A stretch of 15,170 nt of DNA, from the NCBI GenBank assembly GCA_900544525.1, contig UQVN01000060.1, forward strand, positions 1 through 15,170, given 5' to 3'. Source of the stretch: an uncultured Eubacteriales bacterium. GTDB taxonomy: Bacteria; Bacillota; Clostridia; Lachnospirales; Lachnospiraceae. How positions within the stretch are numbered: position 1 is the first letter of the stretch; the number at the start of each line of letters is the position of its first letter. Below the pieces are notes generated by a model. That model searched no databases, was not told the origin of the DNA, and saw only the letters and a program-made list of their open reading frames with translations. This document shows, one piece after another, positions 14,250 to 15,170 of this stretch. The position numbers and the translations under genes were made by a program.

Positions 14250-14870
14250 TTATTCCTCACTTTCTGCTTGTAAGCTATATAATTCATTTCTTGCTGCAAT
14301 TCGATTCACAAAACTTGTCTGTGGATCATCGATAATCTTTTGTAATTCTGCTGCTCTACCTGTATTTCCTGATGGCGTAGGATTCCCATTATTTCCTGGA
14401 GCCTTTCCGGAAACACTTGGAGTAAACAAATCTTTATATGTGCCTTTTAAGACTGTCACTTGCTCATCGATTCCACTAACTGTTCCATCAGCATTTAAGG
14501 TTAATTTTGTTCTATCAATTTTTCCTGCCAATAGCTCTGGATACTTCGTATCAGCCAACTTGGCACGAATAACAGAATCTAATTTTAAATCTTTAATTTC
14601 TGCTTCATATTTCTCACGCTGTGCCTTGTTATCTTTTTCCATGCCTTCAATTCTGACTTTCAATTCTTCGTTATCTCCGACTTTAGCCTTTAAATCTTTC
14701 AACTGCTTATCTCGATCAGCCACCTGTGCTTCTAATTGTCCTTTGGCAGTGTTCAATTCATTGAACTGTGTCTTAGGAACAAAGTTCTTAATCTCTTCTG
14801 TATAAAGAGAAAGAACAGCTTTTACCTGTTCTTCACTTAAACCTTTTTCAATTAATTGTTCTTTCTTCAT
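14250..14870 (-). CDS. Capsid scaffold protein (GP20 type)
   Basis: A 206-aa scaffold which guides capsid assembly and leaves the shell. The frame is open from 14960, but the likely start is ATG 14870 behind GGAGG (10 nt), giving MKKEQLIEKGLSEEQVKAV; the upstream codons fall within a hairpin. Residues about 35-100 form a coiled coil (LNTAKGQLEAQVADRDKQLK, then EELKVRIEGMEKDNKAQREK). A compact region with KYPELLAGKIDRTKLTLNADG follows, then a Gly/Pro/Asn-rich linker (SGKAPGNNGNPTPSGNTGRA) and a short C-terminal helix that would touch the capsid. This fits Phage_GP20. It is directly upstream of the capsid gene, as expected. Confidence 0.92.
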   Translation of the reverse strand: MKKEQLIEKGLSEEQVKAVLSLYTEEIKNFVPKTQFNELNTAKGQLEAQVADRDKQLKDLKAKVGDNEELKVRIEGMEKDNKAQREKYEAEIKDLKLDSVIRAKLADTKYPELLAGKIDRTKLTLNADGTVSGIDEQVTVLKGTYKDLFTPSVSGKAPGNNGNPTPSGNTGRAAELQKIIDDPQTSFVNRIAARNELYSLQAESEE

Positions 14871-14903
14871 TTTAGCTTTTCCTCCATTCTTAATTTTTAG
14901 CAC

Positions 14904-14942
14904 AAAAATACCACCGAACCATTTTTCTTGGCTGGTGGTATT
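14904..14942 (-). terminator. Strong hairpin with short U-tract between the zinc-ribbon and scaffold genes
   Basis: Minus strand: AATACCACC (14942-14934) pairs perfectly with GGTGGTATT (14915-14907). Inside this, AGCCA (14933-14929) pairs with TGGTT (14921-14917), with one G-U pair and a single bulged C (14916). The loop is AGAAAAA. The 3' arm runs into T (ATTTTTG, last T at 14904). The hairpin begins in the TAA stop of the zinc-ribbon gene. It is shaped like an intrinsic terminator, but no promoter is seen after it, so it probably attenuates or protects the mRNA 5' end of the capsid message. Confidence 0.7.
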
Positions 14943-15132
14943 AATCTCTTTTAGGTTCAATTGTTATACTCATGTCACAACTTGGGTTATTACAATAGAA
15001 ATACATTTCCCCTTGACACTTTATGTGGCCACTTTTACATTTAGGACACACTGGTCCTTTGCCTGCTCGTGCTTCTTCTATCATAGCATTTCTTCTATTC
15101 AGACTTTCTATTACTTCTTCCATAGTCCTCAT
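14941..15132 (-). CDS. Small zinc-ribbon protein
   Basis: A 63-aa protein with start ATG 15132, which overlaps the stop of the upstream gene as ATGA; a GTG at 15141 is an alternative. Cys29-x2-Cys32 and Cys47-x4-Cys52 form a zinc ribbon (CPKCKSGHIKC ... YCNNPSCDMSI). The N-terminal 25 residues are a helix (MEEVIESLNRRNAMIEEARA). Small zinc-ribbon proteins turn up in Clostridia prophages near the head genes, but I know of no established role. It may bind nucleic acid or another phage protein. The window cannot tell. Confidence 0.82.
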   Translation of the reverse strand: MRTMEEVIESLNRRNAMIEEARAGKGPVCPKCKSGHIKCQGEMYFYCNNPSCDMSITIEPKRD

Positions 15133-15170
15133 ATTAAACACCTACTTTCTCCATCGAAAATTAGGATATA
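15129..15170 (-). CDS. C-terminal end of an upstream gene (partial)
   Basis: One frame is open from the window edge to TGA 15131-15129, encoding YILIFDGESRCLI, and its stop overlaps the zinc-ribbon ATG as ATGA. Thirteen codons are too few to identify it. A stop-start overlap of this kind is common in this module and makes a real coding end plausible. In other phages a portal or minor head protein would sit here. Confidence 0.35.
   Translation of the reverse strand, partial: YILIFDGESRCLI

Noticed and set aside
14440..14805. Plus-strand open frame of 121 codons opposite the scaffold gene
   Set aside because: It is the antisense of a coiled-coil coding sequence; no ribosome binding site or recognisable motif.
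1..15170. CRISPR arrays, tRNA genes, insertion sequences, attachment sites
   Set aside because: I saw no regular spaced repeats, no tRNA-like cloverleaf, no transposase frame and no integrase or direct-repeat ends; the genes are continuous phage structural genes.
1..15170. Phage tail-like bacteriocin instead of a full phage
   Set aside because: Capsid, scaffold, head-fibre and connector genes are present, and all frames appear intact, so a complete virion is the simpler reading.

Overview
The window is a late structural module of a contractile-tailed bacteriophage, most likely a prophage, read entirely from the minus strand (from 15170 down to 1). Low G+C, strong GGAGG-type ribosome binding sites, several TTG/GTG starts and a PBSX (Xkd)-like tail gene set point to a Gram-positive Firmicute host, probably of the Clostridia; the sequence alone does not fix the genus. 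Packaging genes (terminase, portal) would lie beyond 15170, and an endolysin, if present, beyond position 1.

Head region (15170 to about 11517): the last codons of an unidentified gene, a small zinc-ribbon protein, a strong hairpin, a GP20-type scaffold, an SU10/DUF5309-type major capsid protein, a small head-fibre-like protein, and four head-tail connector, closure and terminator proteins. Tail region (11515 to 6738): sheath, tube, tail assembly chaperone with a clear programmed -1 frameshift, a short tape measure protein, and a LysM protein of the XkdP type. Baseplate and fibre region (6725 to 1060): a hub protein (XkdQ type) fused to an NlpC/P60 peptidase, XkdR-, XkdS-, XkdT- and XkdU-like baseplate proteins, two fibre-like proteins, a 105-aa unknown, and a 56-aa XkdX-like protein. 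The genes are packed with ATGA or TAATG overlaps, so translation is probably coupled. A small hairpin with a U-tract follows, then a holin.

After the holin comes an AT-rich gene with its own extended -10 promoter that runs off the window edge. It looks like a 'moron' (accessory gene) and is the best candidate here for a host-protection or phage-exclusion function.

The strongest find is the frameshift site at the end of the tail chaperone gene: an in-frame A-AAA-AAC heptamer, a 7-nt spacer, a 6-bp GC-containing hairpin, and a 66-codon open -1 frame ending just before the tape measure start. A simple ORF search misses this extension. The module itself is a familiar phage architecture. I see no evidence of a wholly new system in it; the moron and the hairpin ahead of the capsid genes are the least explained parts.
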